Of a stretch of 64,000 bases of DNA, positions 1 through 11,312 are shown piece by piece. The stretch is from Prorocentrum cordatum (lineage: Eukaryota > Sar > Dinophyceae > Prorocentrales > Prorocentraceae): positions 518,392 through 582,391 of the forward strand of contig CAUYUJ010002692.1 in NCBI GenBank assembly GCA_963575745.1. Reading direction: 5' to 3'. How positions within the stretch are numbered: position 1 is the stretch's first letter; every line of letters begins with the position of its first letter. Position numbers and translations under genes: made by a program. The notes beneath the pieces are model-generated. The model saw nothing but the letters and a program-made list of their open reading frames with translations, did not search any database and was not told the origin of the DNA.

Positions 1-860
1 AATGAAGACGTTCTCGGACCCGACGAAGACGACATAATAATCGACTGTTCGCACACTGCCAATGGCCATTGAGCCTATGTACGACACAGTCGCTGGCGCC
101 CCTGATTTCCAGAGCAAAAGGGTCGCGAGGCCGTTCGCGAAGCTCGGCTGATGGCTGCACTGCGCGCGCACGCTAATGCACACATTGATGTTCCCGTGCG
201 TCCCTCCCCCGTCAGCGCGCGCGCAAAATTCGACGACAAGATAAACCGGCCGTCGCCATGAACTCCGAACCCAAATTCTCCTCCATACACCTCCACACCC
301 CACCATCGGCGACATGCGTTCTCCAGTCCTGGCCGATCACAGAATTCCAAAAATCCTCCCACAGTGCGACGTTATTCCACCCAGGCCGGTGCTGCCATCG
401 GTTTTCGCTGCGCGATTTCGGAATACATATTCCTCTCCATTCGTAGTCTTTTGTGCCTATGTTGTATCACAAGTTCTTTATAGTCCTACAAGTGCGACTC
501 TGTGAAGTGCGTTAAACGTCCTTCAGAAATGCGTTGGTCATACAGGCAACAGGAGACTGGGCAGTTCCCTCTCCCCGCGCCGACGAGGCTACAGCGTCCT
601 CAGCCGGACTCTCTGGGGACACAACAAGACAAGCAAAATGATGTCGTAACCGAAGGATACGCTCGCACACCAGAGAATGCCCTTGTTGAACATACACTGT
701 ATTATCTGCCAGGGGGGGACTGCATGTAGTCTGCCATGGTCTCCCCTCTTTCCTCCTCCGTGTCCTCACAATGCGTCCAACAAAATCCTCTTTCCACCGT
801 AGTTATGTAAACCAGCATTCCGTGAGTCATGGGCCATCCCACCTATACGTTAAGATAAGA
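1..860. other. No gene supported
   Basis: I read both strands and found no protein motif, RNA fold or repeat that I can defend. The short ORFs present have no recognisable composition or domain. The stretch is mixed-composition intergenic DNA ahead of the purine-rich tracts. Confidence 0.5.
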
Positions 861-2880
861 ATCACAGATTCAGCGTAGCGAGACACAGACATATGCGGAG
901 AGAGAGAGGAGGAGGAGGAGGAGGAGGAGGAGTAGGAGTAGGAGGAGGAGGAGGAGGAGAAAAAAAAGGCGGAAACAGGCGTGCCAGACGAACACGAGAA
1001 TGAGCAGGAGGAGGATACAGAAGATGTAACAGCAGCAGCGCAGGAGCAGAAGGAGCAGGGGGAGCAGGAGCAGCAGGGGGACCAGGCAAAGGCGGCGGAG
1101 GGGAACGAATCACCCCCGGACGGGAGGCTACCCGCGTTCTAGCGTAGCTTTCACTGCGGCCTGGGGTCAGGGTATGCGGGAAGGGCGTGCAGCAACAGTG
1201 GCCTCGCGTTTCCACCGACCGCGTGACCTTCACGACGATCCCTCACGAACCTCGCGCGCCACGTGCGGCGCAGGGGCGGGGGGCGGCAGACCGTTCACGC
1301 ATCCTTCCACCATAAGGGGATGTGAAGACACTGCGAGCGGGACAGGCTGTGCACAGAAAATCCAACATATGGCCTCCCGCACCCGGGTCAAGGCCACCGG
1401 ACTGCTCGCCCTGGTAAGAGGGACGATCGTAGGCCTGCGCACCCAAAGTAGGAACCATCGCAAGGCGTCGCACCCAATTGCTCTTCAAGGCGGGAAGCTC
1501 AGTGACGCCATTGACCTGCTAATTCCTTGCGCCCTCTCGAGACATGTAGCCCGCGCTGGGGCGACGGGGCCGTTCTGACCGACGGGCACAAAGCGCCGAA
1601 CCTGCACCACTCATGAAAGACCAAAGACGTTGCGATCGATGTCTTTTCAGTCGCGGCGCGACAGAAGCGATCCGCTCGCACGTCGAGCAACCCGGGCTAC
1701 GGCGTTGCGAATTGTCACGCAAGCAATAAGCTGGATGGGAAAAAGGGGGCGCGGTAGAAAACATGCACCTGATGGAAGATCACCGCGTGGAATCCAGTGA
1801 CAAAACCATACCCCGAGAGAGGCAGCGACACCACCGAACAGCGTCAGCGAAGAGAGGACACAGCACCACTTCTTCACAGTGCGCAGCTGTGGGGGGAATG
1901 GAGGGAAGGGGGACAGCGAGGAGGGATGAGAGGGGACGAGGAAGGACAATCAGGGAGGCGGATGAGGGAGGAGGATGGGGGAGAAGGATCTGGAATGAGA
2001 AAGAGAAAAGAAGGAGGAGCAGAACGAGAAAGGGCAGGAAAAGGATGAGAACGAACGGCGGGGTGGGGGAAGGAGGAGGGGGGAGGGAGGTAGGGAGACG
2101 AGGAGTAGAGGGCAGAAAATACAGCCCCATAATAATCACCCCGACAGGCGAAGCCGTTCAGTAAACGCACGCACAAAAAGGAATCGAACAGGGCAGAGCT
2201 GTGTAGTAAACGCCCACGGCCGTTTAGTAAACGCCAATGATTGGGTCCGCGTGGTTTTCCTCCCTTGAAGGAGCCCGCGGGGAGAGAGTAAGAGGGGGAA
2301 GGACGGAAGGGAGCCGAAGCGGAGAGGGAGGAGGATGGGTTCGTGGTGGTGGCAATGAACGTTGCCGCCCCGGGAGTCGCCTCGATCTTTCCTGCCTCCG
2401 CGGTGGTCACCTCCTCGCCGGTGGTCGACTCGGCCGCCTGCTCCTCGGCGGCGCTCGCCTCCTCACCAGGTCCAGGTGTTCTCACCCCGGTGGTCGCCGA
2501 CGTCTCCTTGCTCAGGGAGGGAAGAGAGAGCGGGGAGGCGGAAAGGAAAAAAGAGGAGAGAAAGAGAACGGAAGAGGATGGAAGATAAGCAAGAGAAGGA
2601 ATCAGGAACGAGAGAAGAAAATGGAGGAAAAGGAAGCTGGAAACACGGACGAAGAGCGGGACGAAGGAGGAGCTGGAAAAAAGAATGAGAAGAAAAAGTG
2701 ATAGGAATAAGGAGGAATAGGAAAAAGGAGGAAGAGAGAACAAGAGAGGGGCGCGGAAACAGAGACAGGAAGAGAATGAGAAAGACAGATACAGAGAGCA
2801 AGAGAAAGAAAGGAGGAGGAGGAGGAAGAGGAGGAGGACGACGAGAAGGAGGAGGGGGAGGAGGATGAGAAGTGGCACCC
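861..2880 (+). repeat. Purine-rich (GGA)n low-complexity tracts
   Basis: The plus strand is dominated by GGA, GAA and GGG runs, densest at about 900-1100, 1870-2120 and 2510-2880. The intervening sequence (about 1110-1860 and 2130-2500) is GC-rich and holds no recognisable gene. Open frames here translate only to Arg/Glu-rich or Ser/Pro/Leu-rich low-complexity protein on both strands, so I treat them as by-products of composition. Confidence 0.7.
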
Positions 2881-3719
2881 CTGTGGGGACAAATTATCCA
2901 GCCGACCGCAGCGCCGACTCTTATCCTGGCACCAGCGCTGCCTCCGGAGACCTGACCCACAAAGCTGGGGGAGCGCACAGAGCAAGAACGAACAGGCGGA
3001 AAAAAGGAACGCACACGATGAAACGAACAAGACAAAACTAACGGAGAAGGGCGCGCACGAGCCTGAATCTTCGTGCCGAAGATCGCAGCCTGGCCTGTGA
3101 CAGCTCCCTCGCACGTCTGGCGGGGCGAAGGCAGCTCCTGCGAACCCTGGAAAACAGAAAGGACGGTGTCAATGGCAATAGCATGAGACAGAAGACAAGC
3201 TGACGGGGAGGCGGAGAGACAGACGGACGAGGAGAGCCCCAGCACAGAAGTAGATAGTGAAGCTGATGTCCAACTTTCGGGACGTATACAAGACATATCA
3301 TATGATGTTCCATCGCATCACGAAGCACCAGCTCCACAGCCAAACACACAAGGACATCGTTGCTGTCGGTTGCGGCGGGCTGTGCTCCAAAACTTGAAGA
3401 TATATTCGGGGGCACTGATGATGATGATGATGTTGATGAAGGCGGGTACCTTACGAGTTTGGAGGATATCGAGGCGGATAATAGCGAGGTCACTGGCACC
3501 AAAGAGGGAGCTGACCTAGGAATTTGACCAGACGAGGGACAATCACTGCGCAAATCGGGCACTTCCTCTCCTCAATGAATTTTCTGGATTGACATAGTGG
3601 CCGGCTGTACCTTGGGATATGGGAGCTCATCTATACTCTTTATCGCACACAACCACCCACACATGCAACATATTCCTCTTTCTATATTTTTACAAACCCG
3701 GGCGGCCGCAAAACCCTGC
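2881..3719. other. No gene supported; short (GAT)n run
   Basis: Nothing recognisable. A plus-strand open stretch at about 3395-3525 reads as Asp/Glu-rich peptide around a GATGATGATGATG run, but it has no start, no domain and hits a stop. It is too short to call an exon. Confidence 0.4.
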
Positions 3720-4370
3720 ACCCCCCCCCCCCCCCCCCCAAACCGGACTCCTGGGATCCTGGGGCTTTGGGACCCTCCGGACGCCCATTGAAGCGGTCCC
3801 GAGTGCCTCAAGAGCGCTCCAAGACAGGCACAAAGCGCTCCAAGACGCCAAAGATAGCCCCAAGACAGCCTCAGGAGCCCCCAAGACGCCCCAAGCGGCC
3901 CCAAAGAAGCCTCCCAAGACGGCCCCGGGAGGCCGAAATGGTCAATTTTCCAATGTGTTTTTCGATGTTTTCTGCTTTCTCGCCATTTTAGCTTTCCGAC
4001 GCTCCAAGACAGAACTAGAGGCCCTCAAGAGCGCCCCAAGATGGCCCGGGGGGCCCCCAAAACGGCCCCAACACGGCCCCAAGACGGCTCTGGAGCGCCC
4101 CGAAACAGCCCAAGAGGCGCCCAAGAAGGCCCAAGAGGGCCCCGAGAAAGCTTCAAACGAGCCCCCACAGGGCGTTCAAAAGTACAAACATCTAACTTTC
4201 CGCCCCAAGTGGGCCCCAGGAGGCCCCAGGAGGGCCCCAAGAGGCCCCAAGAGGCTTCCAAAGGCCCCGAGGACTCCCAAAAAGAACCCACGAGGCCCCA
4301 AAATGGCTCTCCAAAAGGCAGCCAAAACGGCCCCCCAAGAGGCTTCAAAACTGCTGAATCGCCCCACTTG
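3720..4370 (+). repeat. Degenerate CCCCAAGR-type short tandem array
   Basis: After a run of C at 3721-3739, the plus strand repeats the units GGCCCCAAGA, GCCCCCAAGA and GCTCCAAGAC many times with drift, to about 4340. The spacing is near 9-13 bp and irregular. Every frame through it gives a repetitive Pro/Lys/Arg or Gly/Leu/Trp peptide, as expected for translated tandem repeats rather than a protein. An internal non-repetitive interruption lies near 3945-4010. Confidence 0.65.
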
Positions 4371-5160
4371 GCCGCCACCTCCGGAACGGCTTCGCTGCGC
4401 TGCTCCGTTGTTTGCCAGACAGTGGCATCCCACGCAAAACACCAAAATGCTTGAAATCCCGGGTTCGCAACCAAATTCCCGGGAAATCGGTTGGGCGGTT
4501 TCTGGAGCGGCGCCTCTCGGTGCGACGCTGACAAATTGCTTTGCCGCTCCCCGACGGCACCTTCATTATCCCTCTCCCTCCTCCTCTTCCTCCTCATGAT
4601 CTGGCAGTCCTTGGAGCCGCAGCCCCCTGGTCTGTTTCCATATGCGATCGCAGGGCATCTCCGTTTGTCTCACCCCCATGCGCAAGTCGAGACAGCACGC
4701 CGCCCCAATGCGTGCCTTACCTTACCTTACCTCATGATATTCCTCCCTTCGCCGCGCCTCCCTAAATCGTCCTCCACTTCTTTCCCGCCCCTTCTGTCCG
4801 ACGTTTTGTCTTTCCGGAGCCTCCACGGCCGCTCTCATCGCCGCTGATCGGTCCGCTGGGACATTCTCATGGAGTCCCAGTGGCGCGCGGACCAGCAGAG
4901 CGAGGGCGCGAGCAAGTAAGGTGCAGGTCCGGGAACTGGGCGCGAACCGGCCGCGGTTCAAAGACCGTGGAGGGCCGCGCTAGACGCCAACGCGCGCAAG
5001 GGTTGAAGGACCAAGGTGCATGGCGCGAAGCGCCAATGCAGTCTTGTATCTATATATATATATACACAGATATACACATATACATTGTACAAAAGAGAAC
5101 CAACCAAATTAGTATCTTCTTCCATGTAATATAGCAACCAGCGCCCTCGATCGCGATCTG
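4371..5160. other. No gene supported; (TA)n run
   Basis: Mixed sequence with pyrimidine-rich tracts near 4565-4600 and 4715-4740 and a short TA/CA dinucleotide run near 5050-5085. No coding motif was seen on either strand. Confidence 0.4.
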
Positions 5161-5216
5161 GAAGCTCTTCCCGCTCAGTAAGCGGGAGGTCGTGGGCTCG
5201 AATCCCACAGGAGGCT
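5161..5216 (+). pseudogene. tRNA-Thr(AGT)-like 3' half, decayed
   Basis: The plus strand shows a 5-bp anticodon stem (CCCGC/GCGGG, 5170-5174 with 5182-5186) closing a 7-nt loop TCAGTAA whose position 34-36 would be AGT. A T arm follows with GTGGG/CCCAC stem and CTCGAAT loop (5192-5208), then AGGAGGC plus T as a 3' acceptor half. The 5' acceptor half is not present. The D arm looks collapsed: AGCTC runs straight into the anticodon stem, as if the D loop had been deleted. Position 33 is C rather than the near-universal U. I read it as a tRNA pseudogene or tRNA-derived fragment. It explains the spurious minus-strand peptide containing THDLPL-like residues often seen next to tRNAs. Confidence 0.4.
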
Positions 5217-5341
5217 TTTACCCTGGCAAGGTCCACGGATGGGGGCGCCCATGGCGCCCGCGGATGCGCCGCGTGGGGGCGCCGCCTCGACTGCGACGCG
5301 GCCAGCACTTGGCGCGCTGCCCGCCCTGCCAGCAAACAACA

Positions 5342-5413
5342 CGAGGGCAGAGAGATTCGAGCTCCCAACCTTCTGATCTGGAGTCAGACGCGCTGCCGCT
5401 GCGCCATGCCCCC
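5342..5413 (-). tRNA. tRNA-Trp (CCA)
   Basis: On the minus strand a full cloverleaf can be drawn by hand. The acceptor stem is GGGGGCA with TGCCCTC (one G-U), with discriminator G. The D arm is GCGC/GCGC around AGCGGCA. The anticodon stem is TCTGA/TCAGA with loop CTCCAGA, which has U33 and anticodon CCA. The T stem is GGGAG/CTCTC (one G-U) with loop CTCGAAT. Length is 72 nt with no intron, and CCA is not encoded. The only unusual base is C instead of T at position 54, which is shared with the nearby tRNA-Thr-like fragment. It lies directly downstream, on the same strand, of the truncated end of the LINE reverse transcriptase. Confidence 0.85.
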
Positions 5414-5439
5414 TCGTGCCAGAGGACACCGTCGCCGCG

Positions 5440-6835
5440 AACATCCACGCAAGCCCGACGGCCTGGCGCGCGCTGCTGCGGCGCAGCCTCAGGACAGAGT
5501 CCGAGCAGATGGCGGCGCGCAGCATCGTGGCCCAGGAGATCATCTCCAAACCTCCGCACTCGACTGGACATCCGAGCTCCTGGAGTCCAAAAAGCACCTG
5601 CGGAGAAAAACGACTGTCTCGGGGCACGGGCAAGTAATCGATACTGTCGTTCTCCTTCCCCGGGGCAACTTTTGCCATCGCATGGCGCCTTCCAATGCGG
5701 GGAAGGATGGGGGCACAGTAACTGTTGTGAGCTACGACAGGTTCGATCACCCCGAATCCCGGCTCATTGATCTCGTTCGCACGAGCTCTGGCTTTGCTAC
5801 TGGCAGCGCTCCAAGCATGAGACCGCGCCCCTCGACCGACAGGGATGCCAAATGTGGTGACCATGTCCGTGATACCGAAGTCTGGGATGTCGACACCAGC
5901 CTCCAGGAACCCCCATCACCGCCTCCCCCCCCCTCCAAGATGTTCGAAAAAATCGGCTTGCATTTCTCGCTATTCAGAACCGCCCAGAACAAGGCCCAGC
6001 AATACGGAAGTAAGCAATGAGCCCAGGGATGGCCCGGTAGGCATTGAACACCACACCCTAAGTTTCATCCGCACATGCACACGGCACAACAGGCATACTA
6101 AGTTGGATCCCTCCCAACAAAAAAAAGCTCCGAGCAGCGGGTCGAATGCGAACGCGAACAGAATGCCGCGCAGCGGGCGCCCCCGACGCACCCCGCGACG
6201 CGCTCCAACTCCCGGCAGAAACTGCACCCCGAACTGCATTAATCAGCGAACGCGCAAGTAGAGAGCAAGCGCTGCATCGCGAACGGCGGAATGAAGCCCG
6301 AATGCTGACAGGACCTCAACAATCCAACCAGCAACATGTGAAGGGAAAGCTGCTCCGAGGTCGTAAGCCGCGCCTCCGACCGCCTTCCCGACAGAAAACC
6401 CCCCGGGTGGCCACGGAACCTTCGAGAACGCCGCCACTCATGTCGCGCCACCTATATGTCCGCACTGGGCGGGGCGCAGCTTTTCACGCACGACATGTTT
6501 GAGGGGATAAGCAATACACGGCGCCATGAGTTGCTTGTCAGCATTGCTTAGCGCAAGTGGGCGGGCCTCCTCCGGACGCTCTGTTCGGCCACCCCCGTTC
6601 GAGGCAGCGATTGACAGACAGCGCGCAGAATGCCGCCACTCACCACGCATGCACAGCGCGTGCACAGCGCGCCCATCACCACCTTTTTCCCGCATTTCCA
6701 CGCTGGGTACGGGAGCCCTTCGGGCCCGGGGGCCGCGTCGCATGTAGTCATAGGAATGCGCCGAGACTGTTCCGGGCCGATGACCCACGGGCATCTCTGG
6801 TGGCCCCCGATGGCACACTGGTACTCATCTAGCTA
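5440..6835 (-). pseudogene. LINE reverse transcriptase, fragmented
   Basis: Several reverse-transcriptase landmarks of non-LTR elements lie in order on the minus strand but in different frames. They are a DAAPGPEGLPY-like finger motif (about 6740), an ARPLALSNADK motif followed by LRPAQCG (about 6570-6510), motif A as AYDLGAAFPS (about 6355), and a palm segment RPLRGILFAFAFDPLL (about 6180). C-terminal sequence continues to about 5440. The family's usual forms are APGPDGLPY, TRPLTLSNTD, D-x-AAFPS and GCPLSG-LFA. The catalytic ADD box is not evident. Multiple frameshifts mean it cannot make an enzyme. It continues the element whose endonuclease lies at 8241-7540. Confidence 0.65.
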
Positions 6836-7539
6836 GAGCTGCGGAACTAGATCCGGGAACTCCTTCGCGCGCGCGCTCGCAGACTCCTCCACGTTCAATG
6901 ACAAAGGACCACATGCAGCAAGCGTGCGGGCACCATCTTCAGGCGAACGACGCGCCACGCTGGCCGGGCACCGCCGAGAGCACTGCCTGCCTCTTCGATG
7001 CGCACCCAGCCTCGCGAAGCCGCCGCATTCGCTCGATGCGATCGTCTTCCCCGGCAGGGGCAAGGTTCCTTGCACACATATTCCGTTCAGATTCATCAAG
7101 AACCTCTCTCACTGGGCGGCCGAGAAATCAATGGAATCCAGGCAGGCCCCCAGCGCAACGCTGTAGCACTTCTCCAACTCTCGACAGGCTTGAACAGCGT
7201 TCTTGCAGACTGCCGCTAAACCATCCCAGGAGGTCCTCAACAGTCTCACGCAACAGGAGACCTTCTCCGCGGGGCTCAAGCACCCTGCGAGGAAGAAGAA
7301 GAAGAAGAAGAAGAACAGAAAAAAAACAACCCTCGCAATGAACCGCGCGTCTAAACCAGCATTTAATCTCCAAGGGCCTCCCACGGGGCGCCCCGCGGAG
7401 CTCGCCCGGGCCCGGGGCCTGGCCCAGAACCCCCCCGAACTTAGCACGTGTAGCTGCCCAGCTAGGCATTGCAAAAGAGGGCGAAGAAGATCGGGGCAAA
7501 GTCGGATAGTCGCCGTAAGTTTTGGATCGGCCAAACGGC
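6836..7539. other. LINE linker between endonuclease and RT, unreadable
   Basis: No domain can be recognised between the endonuclease and RT fragments. The stretch contains an A-rich/GAA run near 7290-7330 and a G run near 7550. By position it should be the linker of the decayed LINE on the minus strand. Confidence 0.35.
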
Positions 7540-8241
7540 ATTGAACTGGGGGGGGGGTGAAGCCGGCGGTAGGCAGGCTGGAGTATATCCTGTCGGTTCG
7601 CGATAACGGCATCGTCGTCTCCGTTCTACGCCTGCATGTGCAGCGAGGCTGGGAGAGCCCAACAAACCTCGGCAAACGCTGGGCCACGCACAGCGGGCCG
7701 TCGCCCACGCGCCCGGCGCCGCCGCGGAAGGCAGACGGGCCTCGCCCGACCCCGCAAAGCTAAAATCGCCCATCGAGAAGACAGCGCAGGAAGAGAGAGG
7801 GAGCATGGATTGTTTGATCTAGTCCATATGTTGTTTCACCTGGGTTTCGGGATTACCTGAAACGTAATGCACATTGAATACATGCAGACATGGAGATCCT
7901 GAGAGGGGCGAGACACTATGTAGACGGCCAGGAACAAGCACTCGATGCACGATGCGTTCAAATTGCGTCTCCAACTTCTCGGACATACTCCAAACAACTC
8001 CACCAGCCCCGACAGCAGAGCAGAACGAGCCAGAGTGGGAATTCGATTGGACTTCTGCCCGAAGAGTTGCTAGATCATCCGAACACTCGTGCGCCTCCTG
8101 GAATGTACGTACTTCATACTTCGAGAGGAGGCCCTTGGCACAAGCATACGCGCACGCTTGAGTCCTATGATCACCTCCCAGAGATTCAAAAAGAGCACGG
8201 TCGTTCCACGACACAATCCTCACTTGAACGCTGGGACACAA
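7540..8241 (-). pseudogene. LINE AP-endonuclease (EEP) domain, frameshifted
   Basis: Landmarks of the endonuclease/exonuclease/phosphatase fold occur in order on the minus strand. They are IVSWND (metal-binding Asn region), VRTFQEAHE (the QE-x-H motif), GGVVW, a FNVHYVSG strand, then FSMGDFSF (the GDFN-type motif, near 7770) and SRTDRIYSS (the D-R-I substrate-binding motif, near 7600). The first part is open from 8241 to 7819, and the rest needs at least one frameshift. In an active element this domain nicks target DNA to prime reverse transcription. Here it is disabled. Confidence 0.65.
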
Positions 8242-8507
8242 GGATGAGCGCGCTCACCCATCTCTGAAGAGTCCGAGGATGAGGTGGAGGAGCTGGAGAT
8301 GCAGTCCGTAGATATCCCACGCGACGTTGCTCCTGAGCCACTCGAGGTGCAAGGCGAACAAGAAGAAGCGGAGGCGGAAGACTAAATAGACGCCGCGCGC
8401 ATACTCAGCTCATTATCCCGTTGCGACCCTACCTAGGAGATGGAGCCTCTAGGAAAGCAACATTAGTAGGAGCGGTAGACGCCGTCCTCCTCCTTCCCCG
8501 CATCGTC

Positions 8508-8999
<492 letters not shown>

Positions 9000-9230
9000 T
9001 GAGCCCCAGTACCGCCGACGCCACGCCGTAAGTGAAGCAGCAGCAGAAGCAGGCAGCAAGTCGCCGAGGCAGCAGCAAAAGCAAGCAGGCACGGAGATGA
9101 GGGCGGGGCATTGGGGAGCTAGGTCGGGCTCAAGACGGCCCACAGACGGACACATGCATGGAACATACGTGCGCACACACATATAAGTACATATATATAT
9201 ATATAGCCGCAACAATAGTGGATGTTGTGC

Positions 9231-9345
9231 TGCGCTATGCTATGTTATGCTATGCTATGCTCTACTATGATATGCTATGCTATGCTTTTGCTTTGCCTTC
9301 GCTTTTGCCTTCACTTTTGCCTTTGCTTTTGCTTTTGCTTGGCAC
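9231..9345 (+). repeat. (ATGCT)n then (CTTTTG)n short tandem repeats
   Basis: Pentamer copies of TATGC occupy about 9231-9288 and hexamer copies of CTTTTG/CCTTTG occupy about 9288-9340. The repeat is resumed weakly near 9380-9405. No gene is involved. Confidence 0.85.
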
Positions 9346-9554
9346 CCAGGTAGCGCAACCGGGGGAACCATGCGTTTGTGTTTACCTTTGCTGTTGCTTT
9401 CGCTTGGCTCCCAGGGGACAGGGGGAACCGCCCGGGGCGATTTACACTACCCGGCCCCTTTAAGCAAACATAGTAAGAACCCTTCTAGGCAGAGCCTGGG
9501 TAGGGAATAAGAAAACATTGATATACTCTTCGAACGTCCCCGTGCGGTGGCTTG

Positions 9555-10498
9555 TCAGTGTGCGCCCTCTTCTGCTGACTTGCGCGCCTCAGCCACGGCC
9601 TGATTGATCACGCTCCACTGGGTTAGCTCGGACTGTTTCGGCTCGAATGTGAACACCCTAAACTCATCTTTGAAACGGGCAGGCTTCGCGTAAACCAGCT
9701 CCCACAAATCATCATCATTGCTCACCTGAAGAACGCCTGTGTTTCCGTTCACACCAAATCTGCATGAAGGGTTCTACCGCCGTGAAGCAGCGACCAGATC
9801 TTTCATGCCCTTGCAGACGGCCGAAAATGCACGACGCCGATTGAGGACATCAATCGGGAGATCACCTCGGATACGGAGCGGGTGCTTTGTGTGCTTCCTC
9901 GGGTCAGTCCACATGTGGCCTGTGTTGTTGAACTGGTCCTGGAAGTCGGATGCAGCCATCTCACTGTTGAACGTTATCTTGTAATTGACCCCGACGCGAT
10001 GGAACGTGCCCAGCGTGCCTTCCCACAGGCACTGCGGGTACACCATCTTCAGGTCCTCGAAAAGCGTTTCGCGGAACTTCGCGAGCAGGGGTCTCGGGAA
10101 ACCGCCGACAAACTTGGTTTTCTTGTCCTTTGACTCCTCGACCATGCCCACACGCCTGAACTTGTTGCCGTTCGAGGTGCCGCGCCGCGTAGACCCCGTG
10201 AAGCCAGATAATCCAGGGCGCACCGATCCAGCACAGGTGGACGAGTCCCGTGCCGATTGTTCTGCCTGCTCTTGAAGCTGTGGTATCGTGGTGGCTTGCT
10301 TGTCAATCCTTTCACGCTAGGCTTCCATCTCCATCTGGAGCTTACCCAACTTGGCGTTGGTCCCTGCGCCGTCGTCATCTCACGGTTGTGATGACTTAGC
10401 TTCGTGTCGATCGCATTCGTCAGGTTCTCCTGAGATACCCTCATGGAACTCTCCATGACGTCCTTCAGCTCGGAGAGGATCATCTGGCCACCAGCCAT
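9555..10498 (-). pseudogene. LINE ORF1-like N-terminal region
   Basis: An ATG at 10498 opens a helical, coiled-coil-like segment with NLTNAIDTKL. After a frameshift near 10370 it continues with KLQMEMEA, an in-frame TAG near 10317, then RERIDKQATTIPQLQEQ. A globular segment follows (FVGGFPRPLLAKF ... GVNYKITFNSEMAASDFQ), consistent with an RRM-like fold seen in ORF1 regions of dinoflagellate LINEs. Another stop lies at 9774, and the same frame then continues to 9555. With one frameshift and two stops it is a pseudogene. The coiled coil followed by an RRM-like domain fits RNA binding by an ORF1 protein. That role is inferred. Confidence 0.5.
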
Positions 10499-10645
10499 CG
10501 CGCACTGTCTGGGAAGAACCTGGCTCGTGGGTGTGTGCCAACCCTAAGCGCCCCAGGACGACAGGATGCGCCTCGCTCGTGAGGCTTGGACTTCGGGCCT
10601 CCCTGTCGGCTGCAACAAGGCTCTAGCTCCAGAGTTAGTTAGAAC

Positions 10646-10666
10646 CTTGAGCCAAAATGGCGACGA
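10646..10666 (-). other. Spliced-leader (DinoSL) relic upstream of LINE
   Basis: The minus strand reads a 21-nt match to the dinoflagellate spliced leader with two mismatches. The last 16 nt, GCCATTTTGGCTCAAG, are perfect. It is followed by GTTCTAAC and lies 147 nt upstream of the ATG at 10498. This is the expected fossil of a trans-spliced mRNA that was copied back into the genome. Confidence 0.75.
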
Positions 10667-10670
10667 AGGG

Positions 10671-10746
10671 AGGATGAGGAGGAGGAGGAGGAGGAGGAGG
10701 AGGAGGAGGAGGAAGAGGAGCAGGAGAATGAGGAGGAGGAGGAGGA
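10671..10746 (+). repeat. (GGA)n microsatellite
   Basis: GGA repeats with a few GAA and GCA variants. They lie immediately upstream (minus strand) of the spliced-leader relic. Confidence 0.9.
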
Positions 10747-11133
10747 GCTGGTCACAGATCTTCGGCGATTCTGACTTGTTCAATCCCCGCGTTTCCATCA
10801 ATTTCGGCGTCTGAGTGGCATTTACGGGCCCCAGGGACATCAGAAAACAACCCAGAATGAACAAACAGTCCCAGGGGGAAGCAAGATCTAGGGGGTCCAC
10901 CGATTGGGAAAAAAACAATCCGCCGGAGGTCTGGGGTCGTGGTCGCCTCCCCAGTAGTAGTGGCCACCCCCGTCGACAACGACCACAGTGCTGACGTCGA
11001 ATTGACGTCGTCTTCAGGCTCAGGTTCAGGCTCCGAGCTCAGGTTCTCCATCAGGCGCCTGTTCTCTGGGAGCTCGAGCTCCTCATCCAGGAGAAGGGCA
11101 CTTACCCAGACCTCCGCCGACTCGATGCCGGCC

Positions 11134-11312
11134 TCCCAGGTCTCCCTCCCTCCCCCAGGCTGGCGTTCGATGCCGAGCCGTTTCCGTGGACGGCCCGTGA
11201 GCCTGGAGGCGGCTGCTCGAGTCGGTGGACTCCCAGGTCTCCCTCTCTCCCCCGGGCTGGCGTTCGGTGCCGAGCCGTTTTCGTGGACGGCCCGTGAGCC
11301 TGGAGGCGGCCC
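11134..11312 (+). repeat. Tandem duplication, 97-bp period
   Basis: A block containing CAGGTCTCCCT, GCTGGCGTTCG, GCCGAGCCGTTT, CGTGGACGGCCCG and TGAGCCTGGAGGCGGC occurs at about 11134-11215 and again from 11231, offset by 97 bp, with about five differences. The duplicated block is GC-rich, and I could not assign a coding role. Confidence 0.8.

Noticed and set aside
3395-3525. Acidic plus-strand exon-like stretch
   Set aside because: Short, built on a GAT run, with no start or splice context and no recognised domain.
3619-4599. A 326-codon plus-strand ORF rich in Pro, Lys and Arg
   Set aside because: It lies in the CCCCAAGR tandem array and has no domain.
5175-5864. Minus-strand peptide containing LTPDQKVGSSNLS
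   Set aside because: This is the well-known false translation of a tRNA-Trp gene and is fully explained by 5342-5413.
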